This document shows positions 1 to 8,391 of a stretch of 64,000 nt of DNA, piece by piece. Position 1 is the first letter of the stretch. Each line of letters starts with the position of its first letter. Source of the stretch: Usitatibacter palustris (GTDB lineage Bacteria; Pseudomonadota; Gammaproteobacteria; Burkholderiales; Usitatibacteraceae); assembly GCF_013003985.1 (NCBI RefSeq), contig NZ_CP053073.1:186001-250000 (forward strand), read 5' to 3'. The notes under the pieces were generated by a model. It made no database searches and was not told where the DNA came from. It saw nothing but the letters and a program-made list of their open reading frames with translations. A program made the translations under genes and the position numbers.

Positions 1-1
1 G

Positions 2-1204
2 TCGCGAGTGCTCGAGCACGCGTTGTTCCGCGCGCGTCTCCCGTACAAGGTCTACGGCGGCCTGCGCTTCTTCGAGCGCATGGAGGTGAAGCACGCGCTC
101 GCCTACCTGCGCCTCGCGGGCAACCCGGACGACGACTCGGCCTTCACGCGCGTGGTGAACTTCCCCGCGCGCGGCGTGGGCGCGCGTTCCGTCGAGCAGC
201 TGCAGGAAGCCGTCGAGCAAGGCATCAAGCCCAGCCTCATGTCGGCGGCGCGCGCCGGTGTCGTGAGTGGTCGGAGCGGCACCGCGATCGCCCAGTTCAT
301 CGCGATCATCGACCTGCTGCGCACGGCCTCGGAAAACCTGCGCCTTCCCGAGCTCATTGAAGAGGTGCTCGAACGCTCCAACCTCGCGGCGCACTACGCC
401 GCCGAGCGCGATGGCCAGGACCGCGTGGAGAACCTGCACGAGCTGGTGAACGCGGCGACACTCTTCGCCGAGGAGTTCGAGCACGGCGAAACGCCCGCGG
501 GCGAAGCGGAAGCCGATGTTGCGCCGGTCGGCACGCACCAGCAGCAGGTGCTCGCCGCATTCCTTTCGCACGCGAGCCTCGAAGCCGGCGAGCACGAAGC
601 GGCGGCGGGCGCGGATGCGCTGCAACTCATGACCGTGCACTCCTCCAAGGGTCTCGAGTTCCACGCGGTGTTCGTTTCGGGTCTCGAGGAAGGCCTCTTC
701 CCGCACGACAACAGCATGAACGAGGACGGCGGCCTCGAAGAGGAGCGCCGCCTGATGTACGTCGCGATCACGCGCGCGAGGAAACGCCTCTACGTCACCT
801 ACGCCGGCACGCGCATGCTCCACGGCCAACCGCGCTACGGGATGGTCTCGCGCTTCGTCGACGAGATCCCGGCCGAGCTGTGCAAATGGATCGTGCTGCC
901 CGAGCGCGCGCAGACGCGCTGGAACTCGGGCGCGTCATCGAACTCCTCATGGGGCTCGGGCGGAGGGCGCGCGCCGCAGGCTGATCCCGATCGCTACGCC
1001 ACCGCACCGCGCGCGAAGTTCGAGCTCGAGCGCCCCGACGCGCATCCCTTCGCCATCGGCCAGAACGTGCAGCACGCGAAGTTCGGCGAAGGCGTGGTGC
1101 TCAACTTCGAAGGCCGCGGCCTGGACGCGCGCATCCAGGTGCGCTTCAAGACCGACGGCACGAAGTGGCTGGCACTGCAGTACGCGAAGCTGACCGCTGC
1201 TTGA
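2..1204 (+). CDS. uvrD: ATP-dependent DNA helicase II UvrD, C-terminal part (5' end outside window)
   Basis: The frame is open from the left edge, so this is the C-terminal 400 residues of a gene that begins outside. The first residues match the 2A/2B region of UvrD (RFFERMEVKHALAYLRL). Superfamily 1 helicase motif V (TVHSSKGLEFHAVFVSGLEE, about residues 210-229) and motif VI (EEERRLMYVAITRARKRLYV) are intact. The last 45 residues (FGEGVVLNFEGRG...) form the small Tudor-like C-terminal domain of UvrD/PcrA that contacts RNA polymerase and other partners. UvrD unwinds DNA in mismatch and nucleotide excision repair. The stop at 1202-1204 lies in a short GC hairpin (1203-1209 with 1215-1221) without a T-run. 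PcrA/Rep is the alternative label; UvrD is the usual one in proteobacteria. Confidence 0.93.
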   Translation, partial: SRVLEHALFRARLPYKVYGGLRFFERMEVKHALAYLRLAGNPDDDSAFTRVVNFPARGVGARSVEQLQEAVEQGIKPSLMSAARAGVVSGRSGTAIAQFIAIIDLLRTASENLRLPELIEEVLERSNLAAHYAAERDGQDRVENLHELVNAATLFAEEFEHGETPAGEAEADVAPVGTHQQQVLAAFLSHASLEAGEHEAAAGADALQLMTVHSSKGLEFHAVFVSGLEEGLFPHDNSMNEDGGLEEERRLMYVAITRARKRLYVTYAGTRMLHGQPRYGMVSRFVDEIPAELCKWIVLPERAQTRWNSGASSNSSWGSGGGRAPQADPDRYATAPRAKFELERPDAHPFAIGQNVQHAKFGEGVVLNFEGRGLDARIQVRFKTDGTKWLALQYAKLTAA

Positions 1205-1230
1205 CCGGCGGTTTGCCGGTCGGTGCGCTG

Positions 1231-1264
1231 CGGTCATCCTGAGCGCCACGAAGGATCTGCTTTT
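1231..1264. repeat. Degenerate half-copy of the long dispersed hairpin repeat
   Basis: After the uvrD stop the sequence reads like one arm of the long hairpin family found intact at 27304, 41564, 58221 and 62419: GTCATCCTGAG, then CGAAGGA, then CTGCTTT. The opposite arm is missing. A second weak echo (TTCATCCTGAC) follows at about 1291-1301. It appears to be a decayed remnant. Confidence 0.55.
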
Positions 1265-1352
1265 CGCGGGTGGACTTAGCCGCCCTCGAGGTTCATCCTG
1301 ACGGCAGCAAAAGAATGGGGATCAACCCCATCCCTCTATCAGGGGAGGGAAC

Positions 1353-1787
1353 GTGGCGCACCGCTCGTTACGCTGGTTCATCACCGCGGCCATCCTTGCG
1401 GCCGCCACCGCCTGCGCCCTCCTGGCGCTCGACGCCTACCAAGGCCTCGCCGATGCCCGCGAGCTGGTCGCGAAGGGCGGCGAGATCGAGGGAATCATCA
1501 CCGATGTGGACGTCGCGGGAAGGCACCTTTCCTCGCGCATCTCCTACATCTACACCGTGGCGAGTGGCGCCCACACCCGCGTCAACCGGCCGATCCCGTA
1601 CGCCGAGGTCGAGCGCCTGCGCCGGGGCGCGAAGATCAAGGTCTGGGTGGATCCGGCCAAGCCCGAGCAGGCCGTGACGGCCGCTGAAGTGGCCGAGCAC
1701 GAGTCGGTGGTGAACCGGATGCTCTACCCGCTCGCGTGCCTCACGCTTTTCGCGTGGGCGATCGCGCGGATCATGGGGGGGCGGTAG
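1353..1787 (+). CDS. Small two-helix membrane protein, DUF3592-like
   Basis: A 144-residue protein with a hydrophobic N-terminal segment (about 8-28), a soluble middle of about 80 residues and a second hydrophobic segment near the C-terminus (about 120-138). This is the layout of DUF3592 proteins, whose middle domain is a small beta-rich fold. The GTG start at 1353 is chosen because a good Shine-Dalgarno (AGGGGAGGG) lies just upstream; another reading frame across the same DNA has no such support. Its 3' end overlaps the convergent gene at 1771 by 17 bases. No enzymatic motif is visible and the role is unknown. Confidence 0.65.
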   Translation: MAHRSLRWFITAAILAAATACALLALDAYQGLADARELVAKGGEIEGIITDVDVAGRHLSSRISYIYTVASGAHTRVNRPIPYAEVERLRRGAKIKVWVDPAKPEQAVTAAEVAEHESVVNRMLYPLACLTLFAWAIARIMGGR

Positions 1788-2541
1788 GCGCGGGAGCGGC
1801 GGGAGGCGGCGTCTCGAAGACGTTGCGATACGCCACGTAGGTGCTGGCGAAGAGCGTGGGCAGCGCGACCAGCAGGCCCAGGCCCCACGGAATGAAGGCC
1901 ACGATGAACATCAGGAAGATCGCGAGGAAGTAGACCGCGAGCGCACCCGGGTTGGAGACCATCGCATAGAGGCTCCAGCGCAGCGCGTGCGACGTGGACA
2001 TGCCGTGGAACGCGATGAGGGCCGGCGCGAACCAGGCCGCCGCGGTCACCAGGGCGACGGTGAGGAAGCCGAACGCGAGGATCCACAGCTTGCCGTCGAG
2101 CGCGTTCGCGACATCCTCGGGCGTCATTTTCTCGGGCGACTCAAACATCGACGGAAAGCCCATCGCCCCCATCAGGAACGCGATGCCGATGCGAAGCAGC
2201 AGCAGGATCGCGCCCAGGTTCACGAGCGTGCGCACGTTGGAGCGGAACCCCAGGAAGAGGTCGGTCACCTCGAGCTTCTCGCCGGCGAGCTGCTTGTGGG
2301 CGGCGAGCGCGAAGCTCGCGAAGAACACGGGCTCCAGGAATCCGGAGATCGCGGGACCGATGAAGGGGATGAACGCGACCGCGAGCAGGACGACCAGGAA
2401 CGAGATCGAAAGCGCGATCCACGCCATGGGCTGGGCGCGGAAGATCGCGAAACCCCCGCCCAGCCAGCTTGCCCCGCGCGAGGCGGGAACGTCGGCGACG
2501 ACGATGCGCGGGGCCGGTGCGGCTTCGGGCGGGACGCTCAC
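1771..2541 (-). CDS. BPSS1780-family integral membrane protein
   Basis: A 256-residue protein with about six hydrophobic segments and a Pro/Ala-rich tail. It resembles the BPSS1780 family of conserved betaproteobacterial membrane proteins, which often sit beside thrB. The open frame runs much further upstream, but the GTG at 2541 is chosen because it overlaps the thrB stop in a GTGA tetranucleotide (2538-2541), typical of translational coupling, and because membrane-protein-like sequence begins there (MSVPPEAAPAPRIVVADVPA). Function is unknown; co-expression with homoserine kinase is implied by the overlap, not shown. Confidence 0.75.
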   Translation of the reverse strand: MSVPPEAAPAPRIVVADVPASRGASWLGGGFAIFRAQPMAWIALSISFLVVLLAVAFIPFIGPAISGFLEPVFFASFALAAHKQLAGEKLEVTDLFLGFRSNVRTLVNLGAILLLLRIGIAFLMGAMGFPSMFESPEKMTPEDVANALDGKLWILAFGFLTVALVTAAAWFAPALIAFHGMSTSHALRWSLYAMVSNPGALAVYFLAIFLMFIVAFIPWGLGLLVALPTLFASTYVAYRNVFETPPPAAPAPTAPP

Positions 2542-3488
2542 GCCACACTCGCTTCGAGCTCGCGGGCGTGCGCGACGTGGTGCTCGAGCAGCCGGCGCGA
2601 GAACGCGTGGTCCTTCGGAATCGTCATGTGCGAATCGCGCGGGAAATGGTTGTAGCCCAGGCGCCCCAGCCACGTGCGCAGCGCGGCTCGGCGCAGCATC
2701 GCGGGCCAGAGGGTGCGCTCGAACTCCGTGAGCGGCCGCAGGCGGTCGTAGCCTTCGATCATCGCGCGCGTGCGCTCCGGATCGAGCGTGGCCTCGGGCG
2801 TGGAGCACCAGTCGTTCACCGTGATCGCGAGGTCGAAGGCGAGCGCGTCGTCGCAGGCGAAGTAGAAATCGATCACGCCGCCGCCATGCTCGTCGTCCCA
2901 CAGGATGTTGTCGCGGAAGAGGTCGCCGTGGATGATGCCCTGCGGCAACACCGTGTCGTCGTGCATCGCCTGGTAGCGGTTCTCGCTTTCGATCAGCGCG
3001 TTCTCCGCGGCGGTGAGGCGCGGGGCGACCTTCGCGGCGAAGTGCTCGCGCCAGGCGTGGCCATGCGGATTCGTGAGACCCGCGTCGTATTCGACGCCCG
3101 CGATGTGGATCGCCGCGAGGATCGAGCCCACGGCGCGGCAATCGGCCGGGCCCGGATGCATCTCGGGCGTGCCCGGAAGCCGCGAGACGATGCACGCGGG
3201 CTTGCCGTTCACGTTGCCGATGAACTCGCCGTCCTCGCGCGCCATCGGGGCGGGGCAGCGCACCTCGTGATGGGCGAGGTGATCCATGAGCCCCATGTAG
3301 AAGGGCAGGTCGTCGTGTGCAATGGTCTCGAAGAGCGTGAGGACGTACTCGCCCGTCGTGGTCGTCAGGAAGTAGTTGGTGTTTTCCACGCCCTGGGCGA
3401 TGCCCTCGAGGCGTTCGAGCTCACCGAGCGAGTAATGCGCGAGGAGCGCGGCCGCATCGGCGGCCGTGACCGGCGTGAAGACGGACAT
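2538..3488 (-). CDS. thrB: Homoserine kinase (ThrB, aminoglycoside-phosphotransferase fold)
   Basis: This 316-residue protein phosphorylates homoserine to O-phosphohomoserine in threonine synthesis. It belongs to the ThrB class with an APH/choline-kinase fold, not the GHMP class of enterobacteria. The catalytic loop HGDLFRDN is at about 187-194 and the metal-binding IDFYFACDD at about 205-213. The N-terminal MSVFTPVTAADAAALLAHY is characteristic of beta/gammaproteobacterial ThrB. It lies downstream of the DUF2782 gene (14-base gap) and overlaps the next membrane-protein gene by 4 bases. The thrB-DUF2782-polA neighbourhood is recurrent in Betaproteobacteria. Confidence 0.93.
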   Translation of the reverse strand: MSVFTPVTAADAAALLAHYSLGELERLEGIAQGVENTNYFLTTTTGEYVLTLFETIAHDDLPFYMGLMDHLAHHEVRCPAPMAREDGEFIGNVNGKPACIVSRLPGTPEMHPGPADCRAVGSILAAIHIAGVEYDAGLTNPHGHAWREHFAAKVAPRLTAAENALIESENRYQAMHDDTVLPQGIIHGDLFRDNILWDDEHGGGVIDFYFACDDALAFDLAITVNDWCSTPEATLDPERTRAMIEGYDRLRPLTEFERTLWPAMLRRAALRTWLGRLGYNHFPRDSHMTIPKDHAFSRRLLEHHVAHARELEASVA

Positions 3489-3502
3489 GCGTCAGCCGCG
3501 AC

Positions 3503-3859
3503 TCAGAATTCGACGAGGACCCACTGCGGGACGCGCACCCCGGAATCCAGGGTGTGGTCCTGACGCGAGAAGGTGCCATCGCCTTTTTGGTCGACCATCA
3601 CATACGGCCGGCCATGTCCCGGCACGACGCGCATCATGTAGAGCTTGCCGTGCAGGCGGTATTCCGTGATGGTTGAATCGCCTTCCTTGCGCACCGTGAG
3701 CTGCGGCTTCAACTCCGGTTCGGCCACATCGGGCAACGGGGGCAGGGGCGGCGGTTCGATGAGCGCGGTGCTGCCCGGCGGAATCGGCCGCGCGCCCGAC
3801 TGCGCAAATGCACCGGCGGCGGCTGTGAGGGCAACAAGGAAGATGAACGCGCGCTTCAT
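3503..3859 (-). CDS. DUF2782 secreted protein
   Basis: This 118-residue protein has a clear Sec signal peptide (MKRAFIFLVALTAAAGAFAQ) and a proline-rich stretch (PPPLPPLPDVAEPELKPQ). The compact domain that follows (TVRKEGDSTITEYRLHGKLY, MMRVVPGHGRPYVMVD) matches DUF2782. The family is found next to polA and thrB in many betaproteobacteria and has no assigned function; location is presumably periplasmic. A purine-rich Shine-Dalgarno (AAGGTGCC) precedes the ATG. It probably shares a transcript with thrB downstream. Confidence 0.85.
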   Translation of the reverse strand: MKRAFIFLVALTAAAGAFAQSGARPIPPGSTALIEPPPLPPLPDVAEPELKPQLTVRKEGDSTITEYRLHGKLYMMRVVPGHGRPYVMVDQKGDGTFSRQDHTLDSGVRVPQWVLVEF

Positions 3860-3874
3860 GGAGGCACCTTAACA

Positions 3875-4600
3875 TTAGAGCGCGAGTTCCGCCTCGCGTT
3901 CCGCCGGTGACGGGGTAAATCCACGCCTCTGGTAGTGCGCGAAGATCGTATCCACCACCGATTGTGCGTCGTCGCACAGGCAGAAGAGCTCGCGGTCGCT
4001 GGCGCTCACCATGCCCTCCTTCACCAGCGTGTTGTCGAACCAGTCGAGGAAACCCTTCCAGAAGGGCGAGTGCACGAGGATCAGCGGCACCTTGCGGATC
4101 TTGCCCGTCTGCATGAGCGTCATCACTTCGCTCAGCTCGTCGAGCGTGCCGAAGCCGCCGGGCATCATCACGAACGCGGCCGAGAGCTTCACGAACATCA
4201 CCTTGCGCGCGAAGAAGTGCTGGAAGGTGTGGCCCACGTCCTGGTAGGCGTTGGCCCCCTGCTCGTGCGCGAGCTGGATGTTGAGGCCCACGCTGGGGCT
4301 CGGCCCGTCGAAGGCGCCCTTGTTCGCGGCCTCCATGATTCCCGGTCCGCCCCCCGAGATCACCGAGAAGCCCGCGTCGGAGAGCTTGCGCGCGATGTCC
4401 TCGGTGAGCACGTAGTACGGATGGTCGGGCGTGGTGCGCGCGCTGCCGAAGATGGCCACGGCGGGCTGGATCGCCTGCAATCGCTCGGTGGCGGTGACGA
4501 ACTCTGCGATAATTTCGAACATCCGCCAGGCTTCGCGCGCAGAGTTCTGCGAACGCTGCACGAGCTGGGGATCGGACGGCTTGGGGACCTTGTGGTACAT
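3875..4600 (-). CDS. LOG-family protein (TIGR00730; lysine decarboxylase-like motif)
   Basis: This 241-residue Rossmann-like protein carries the LOG signature: SGGGPGIMEAANKGA near the middle and PGGFGTLDELSEVM about 70 residues later. Members hydrolyse the N-glycosidic bond of nucleotide 5'-monophosphates; plant and some bacterial members release cytokinins, others act as AMP/IMP nucleosidases. The extra N-terminal 60 residues (REAWRMFEIIAEFV...) fit the longer proteobacterial subgroup. The frame is open far upstream, but the ATG at 4600 begins the conserved protein. Only 21 bases separate it from the divergent polA start, so each promoter must overlap the other gene. Confidence 0.85.
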   Translation of the reverse strand: MYHKVPKPSDPQLVQRSQNSAREAWRMFEIIAEFVTATERLQAIQPAVAIFGSARTTPDHPYYVLTEDIARKLSDAGFSVISGGGPGIMEAANKGAFDGPSPSVGLNIQLAHEQGANAYQDVGHTFQHFFARKVMFVKLSAAFVMMPGGFGTLDELSEVMTLMQTGKIRKVPLILVHSPFWKGFLDWFDNTLVKEGMVSASDRELFCLCDDAQSVVDTIFAHYQRRGFTPSPAEREAELAL

Positions 4601-4621
4601 GGCGACACCCGCGGAAGTGAG

Positions 4622-7411
4622 ATGACGGAAACAACGAAGCGCATCCTGCTGGTCGACGCCTTCAGCTATCTCTATCGCGCATTCCACGCGATCCGGGAGA
4701 TGCGAAGCCCCGCGGGCGAGCCCACGAATGCGATCTACGGCGTGCTGAGCATGCTGAAGAAGCTCAGGCAGGATTACCCCTCGGATTATATCGCCTGCGT
4801 CTTCGATCCCAAGGGCAAGACCTTCCGCGACGAGATCTATCCCGAGTACAAGGCCACGCGCTCGGCGATGCCCGAGGACCTCGCCTCGCAGATCGACCCG
4901 CTGGTCGAGGCGATCGAGGCCACCGGCTGGCCCATCGTCGTGGTCGACGGCGTGGAAGCCGACGACGTGATCGGCACCCTCGCGTACAACGCCTCGCAGG
5001 CGGGTTGCCGCACGGTGATCTCCACCGGCGACAAGGACCTCACGCAGCTCGTGAGCGACAAGGTGCTGTGGGTGAACACCATGTCCAACGAGCGCCTCGG
5101 GCCCGAGGGCGTGAAGGAAAAATTCGGCGTGCCGCCCGAGCGCATCGTCGATTACCTCACGCTCGTGGGCGATTCTGTCGACAACGTGCCCGGCGTCGAC
5201 AAGGTCGGCCCGAAAACGGCAGCGAAGCTCCTGCAGGACTACGGTTCGCTCGATGCACTCGTCGCGAAGGCCGATGAGGTGAAGGGTGTCGTCGGCGAGA
5301 ACCTCCGGAAGGCGCTCGACTGGCTGCCCACCGCGCGCGTGCTCGTCACCGTGAAGCACGACGTGCCGCTGCCGTTCAACGTGGATTCGCTCACCTTCCG
5401 CGGCCCCAACAAGGAAAAGCTCCTTGCGCTCTACGATCGCTTCGGCTTTCGCACGATGCGCGACGCGCTGCTCAAGGACGATGCTCCCTCTCCCTTGGGA
5501 GAGGGCCGGGTAGAGGGTAGCGCGCCGCCGTCCCGAGCCGTCAACAGCGCGCAGCCGGCGAGCGTACCCACGCCGCCACCCACGCCGACCGCTTCGTTCG
5601 TCGCCACGCGCAACTACGAAACCGTCCTCACGCCCGAAGCGCTCGACAAGTGGGTCGCGAAGGTCGAGGGCGCACCGCTCGTGTGCTTCGACACCGAGAC
5701 CACGAGCCTCGATCCGATGACCGCCGAGCTCGTCGGCCTCGCCCTCAGCGTGGAGCCGGGCGAGGCGGCCTACATTCCGCTGCGCCACACGTATCCGGGC
5801 GCGCCCGACCAGTTGCCCTTTGCCGCGACGCTCGCGCGCTTCAAGCCCTGGCTCGAGGATGCGAGCCGCGCGAAGGTCGCGCAGAACGCCAAGTACGACT
5901 GCCACGTGCTCGCCAATGAAGGCGTCCGTGTGCGTGGCATCGCACACGACACCTGCATCGCGTCGTATGTCATCGACAGCTACCAGCGCCACGACATGGA
6001 TGCACTCGCCATGCGGCACCTGGGCGCGAAGACGATTCCTTTCGAGGATGTCGCTGGGAAGGGCGCGAAGCAGATCTCCTTCGCGCAGGTCGCCCTCGAC
6101 AAGGCAACCGAATATTCGGCCGAGGATGCCGACGTCACGCTCCAGTTGCAGGGCGTGCTGGGTCCGAAGGTCGCCGCCGATCCCAAGCTCGACCGCGTCT
6201 ACAGCGAAATCGAGATGCCCGTCTCGCGCGTGCTCTTCGCGATGGAGCGCAACGGCGTGCTGATCGACTCGCAGCTCCTCGCCAAGCAGACGCACGAGCT
6301 CTCCGAGAAGATGCTTGCCCTCGAGCACCGTGCCTACGAGGAGGCCGGGCAGCCATTCAACCTCGGCAGCCCCAAGCAGCTGGGCGAGATCCTCTTCGTG
6401 CAGAAGCAGTTGCCGGTGAAGAAGAAGACGCCCTCGGGCGCGCCTTCCACCGACGAGGATGTCCTCGAGCAACTCGCGCTCGATCATCCGCTGCCCAAGA
6501 TCCTGCTCGAGCATCGCGGGCTCTCGAAGCTGAAGAGCACCTACACCGACAAGCTGCCGCGCATGGTGAACGCGAAGACCGGGCGCGTGCACACGAACTA
6601 CGGGCAGACCGTCGCCGTCACGGGCCGCCTGTCGTCGACCGATCCCAACCTGCAGAACATTCCCGTGCGCACCGCCGAGGGCCGGCGCATTCGCGAGGCC
6701 TTCATCGCGCCGCCCGGATCGAAGATCGTCTCCGCGGACTACTCGCAGATCGAGCTTCGGATCATGGCGCACCTCTCGGGCGACAAGAGCCTCATCGACG
6801 CGTTCGGGCGCGGCGAGGACATTCACCGACACACCGCGGCCGAAGTGTTCGGCGCTGCCACGGCCGATGTCACGAGCGAGCAGCGGCGCTACGCGAAGGT
6901 GATCAACTTCGGCCTCATCTACGGCATGAGCGCGTTCGGTCTCGCGGGCAACCTCGGCATCGAGCGTTCGGCCGCGGCGAGCTACATGGACAAATACTTC
7001 GCGCGCTATCCGGGTGTCGCGCAGTACATGGAGCGCACGCGAGCCGAGGCGAAGGAAAAGGGCTACGTGGAGACGGTGTTCGGCCGCCGCCTGTGGCTAC
7101 CCGACATCAAGAGCGCCAACGCGCCACGCCGGCAGGGGGCGGAGCGCCAGGCGATCAACGCGCCGATGCAGGGCACCGCGGCCGATCTCATCAAGCTCGC
7201 GATGATCGCCGTGCAAGGCTGGCTCGAGCGCGAGAAGCTCGCCACGCGCCTCGTGATGCAGGTGCACGACGAGCTCGTCCTCGAAGTGCCCGACACCGAA
7301 CTCTCGCGCGTCAAGAGCGAAGTCGAGAAACTGATGATGGGTGTCGCGAAACTCGACGTGCCGCTCGTCGTGGAAGCCGGCGTGGGCGAGAACTGGGAGA
7401 AGGCGCATTGA
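4622..7411 (+). CDS. polA: DNA polymerase I with 5' nuclease and 3'-5' proofreading domains
   Basis: This 929-residue protein has all three Pol I modules. The 5'-3' exonuclease (about 1-285) includes VDGVEADDVIGTLA. The 3'-5' exonuclease (about 320-500) keeps CFDTETTSLDPM, NAKYDCHVL and YSAEDADVT, so proofreading looks intact. The polymerase (about 530-929) has motif A (ADYSQIELRIMAHLSGD, near 706), motif B (RRYAKVINFGLIYGMS) and motif C (QVHDELVLEVP, near 881). It acts in Okazaki-fragment maturation and repair synthesis. The ATG at 4622 starts MTETTKRILLVDAFSYLYRA, the normal N-terminus; the open frame upstream is accidental. The linker after the 5' nuclease encodes a hairpin repeat. The stop overlaps the next start (TTGA). 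Confidence 0.97.
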   Translation: MTETTKRILLVDAFSYLYRAFHAIREMRSPAGEPTNAIYGVLSMLKKLRQDYPSDYIACVFDPKGKTFRDEIYPEYKATRSAMPEDLASQIDPLVEAIEATGWPIVVVDGVEADDVIGTLAYNASQAGCRTVISTGDKDLTQLVSDKVLWVNTMSNERLGPEGVKEKFGVPPERIVDYLTLVGDSVDNVPGVDKVGPKTAAKLLQDYGSLDALVAKADEVKGVVGENLRKALDWLPTARVLVTVKHDVPLPFNVDSLTFRGPNKEKLLALYDRFGFRTMRDALLKDDAPSPLGEGRVEGSAPPSRAVNSAQPASVPTPPPTPTASFVATRNYETVLTPEALDKWVAKVEGAPLVCFDTETTSLDPMTAELVGLALSVEPGEAAYIPLRHTYPGAPDQLPFAATLARFKPWLEDASRAKVAQNAKYDCHVLANEGVRVRGIAHDTCIASYVIDSYQRHDMDALAMRHLGAKTIPFEDVAGKGAKQISFAQVALDKATEYSAEDADVTLQLQGVLGPKVAADPKLDRVYSEIEMPVSRVLFAMERNGVLIDSQLLAKQTHELSEKMLALEHRAYEEAGQPFNLGSPKQLGEILFVQKQLPVKKKTPSGAPSTDEDVLEQLALDHPLPKILLEHRGLSKLKSTYTDKLPRMVNAKTGRVHTNYGQTVAVTGRLSSTDPNLQNIPVRTAEGRRIREAFIAPPGSKIVSADYSQIELRIMAHLSGDKSLIDAFGRGEDIHRHTAAEVFGAATADVTSEQRRYAKVINFGLIYGMSAFGLAGNLGIERSAAASYMDKYFARYPGVAQYMERTRAEAKEKGYVETVFGRRLWLPDIKSANAPRRQGAERQAINAPMQGTAADLIKLAMIAVQGWLEREKLATRLVMQVHDELVLEVPDTELSRVKSEVEKLMMGVAKLDVPLVVEAGVGENWEKAH
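5484..5518. repeat. Short hairpin repeat embedded in the polA linker
   Basis: A perfect 9-bp inverted repeat (CCCTCTCCC at 5486-5494, GGGAGAGGG at 5497-5505) is followed by GGGTAGAGGG. This resembles a dispersed intergenic hairpin seen in many proteobacterial genomes. Here it is in frame and encodes about residues 288-299 (APSPLGEGRVEGS) at the joint between the 5' nuclease and the Klenow part. Confidence 0.7.
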
Positions 7412-8391
7412 GCGCGACGGTCGCGGAGGCAGCACGCCTTCTCGCGGCCGGTGAGCTGGTCGCGATCCCGACGGAGACTGTGTACGGCCTGGCTGCGGAT
7501 GCCGCCAATCCCGCGGCGGTCGCGAAGATATTCACTCTGAAGGGCCGGCCCGCGGATCACCCGGTGATCGTCCATGTCGGCAGCGCGAAGGCGCTCGATG
7601 CCTGGGCCATCGACATTCCTGAAGCGGCGCGCAAGCTCGCCGCGGCGTTCTGGCCCGGTCCCCTGACGATGATCCTCGCGAAGGCGAAAGGCGTACACGC
7701 CTCCGTCACCGGCGGGCAGGCGACCGTGGGACTGCGCTGCCCGTCGCATCCCGTGGCGCAGGCGTTGCTCGCCGAGTTCGCGAAGGTGGGCAGCGGCGCG
7801 TTCGCCGCGCCCTCGGCCAACCGCTTCGGCCACGTGAGCCCGACCACGGTGGGGCATGTGCGCGACGAATTCGGGCCGGATCTCCCGGTGCTCGACGGCG
7901 GCCCCTGCGAGGTGGGCATCGAATCGACGATCGTGGATCTCTCGCGCGGCACCGCGGTCCTGTTGCGGCCCGGTGCCATCACGCGCGAGCAGATCGCGGC
8001 GATCGTCGGGGAAGTGCGCGAGCGTGACAGCGAAGCGCCGCGGGCCTCGGGCACGCTGGCCTCGCACTATGCGCCGCACACACCGCTGGAGTTGGTGGAC
8101 GAGCATGCGCTCGAGCCGCGCGTCCGTGCGGCGGTCGCCAGGGGCGAGCGCGTCGCCGTCCTCGCCCGCGGTCCGGCGCGCGCATCGGCGGCGACGTCGT
8201 GGCATTCCGCCCCGGAAAGCGCCGCCGCGTACGCGCACGATCTGTACGCCAACCTGCGCCTGCTCGATGCAAGCGGCGCGGGATTGATCCTCGTGGAAGC
8301 ACCCCCGCGTGATGCGGCGTGGGACGCCGTGAACGACCGGCTGGCGCGCGCGGCTAGCGAACCAGCTTTCCCTCGCGGCCGATCATCGTGA
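7408..8391 (+). CDS. tsaC: L-threonylcarbamoyladenylate synthase (Sua5/YrdC family)
   Basis: This 327-residue enzyme makes threonylcarbamoyl-AMP from threonine, bicarbonate and ATP, the first step of t6A37 modification of ANN-decoding tRNAs. The YrdC domain (about 1-200) shows IPTETVYGLAADA, KGRPADHPVIVHV and the PSANRFG loop. A Sua5-type C-terminal extension (about 215-327, SGTLASHYAPHTPLELVD...) makes this the long Sua5 architecture, not the short TsaC form. The TTG at 7408 overlaps the polA stop (TTGA) and has GGGAGAAGG upstream. The 3' end overlaps the convergent receptor gene by 38 bases. Confidence 0.9.
   Translation: MSATVAEAARLLAAGELVAIPTETVYGLAADAANPAAVAKIFTLKGRPADHPVIVHVGSAKALDAWAIDIPEAARKLAAAFWPGPLTMILAKAKGVHASVTGGQATVGLRCPSHPVAQALLAEFAKVGSGAFAAPSANRFGHVSPTTVGHVRDEFGPDLPVLDGGPCEVGIESTIVDLSRGTAVLLRPGAITREQIAAIVGEVRERDSEAPRASGTLASHYAPHTPLELVDEHALEPRVRAAVARGERVAVLARGPARASAATSWHSAPESAAAYAHDLYANLRLLDASGAGLILVEAPPRDAAWDAVNDRLARAASEPAFPRGRSS

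Noticed and set aside
1203..1221. Hairpin at the uvrD stop as a Rho-independent terminator
   Set aside because: The stem is good but no T-run follows, so only a weak structure can be claimed.
3935..4621. Long upstream extension of polA
   Set aside because: It is antisense to the LOG-family gene and the conserved Pol I N-terminus begins at 4622.
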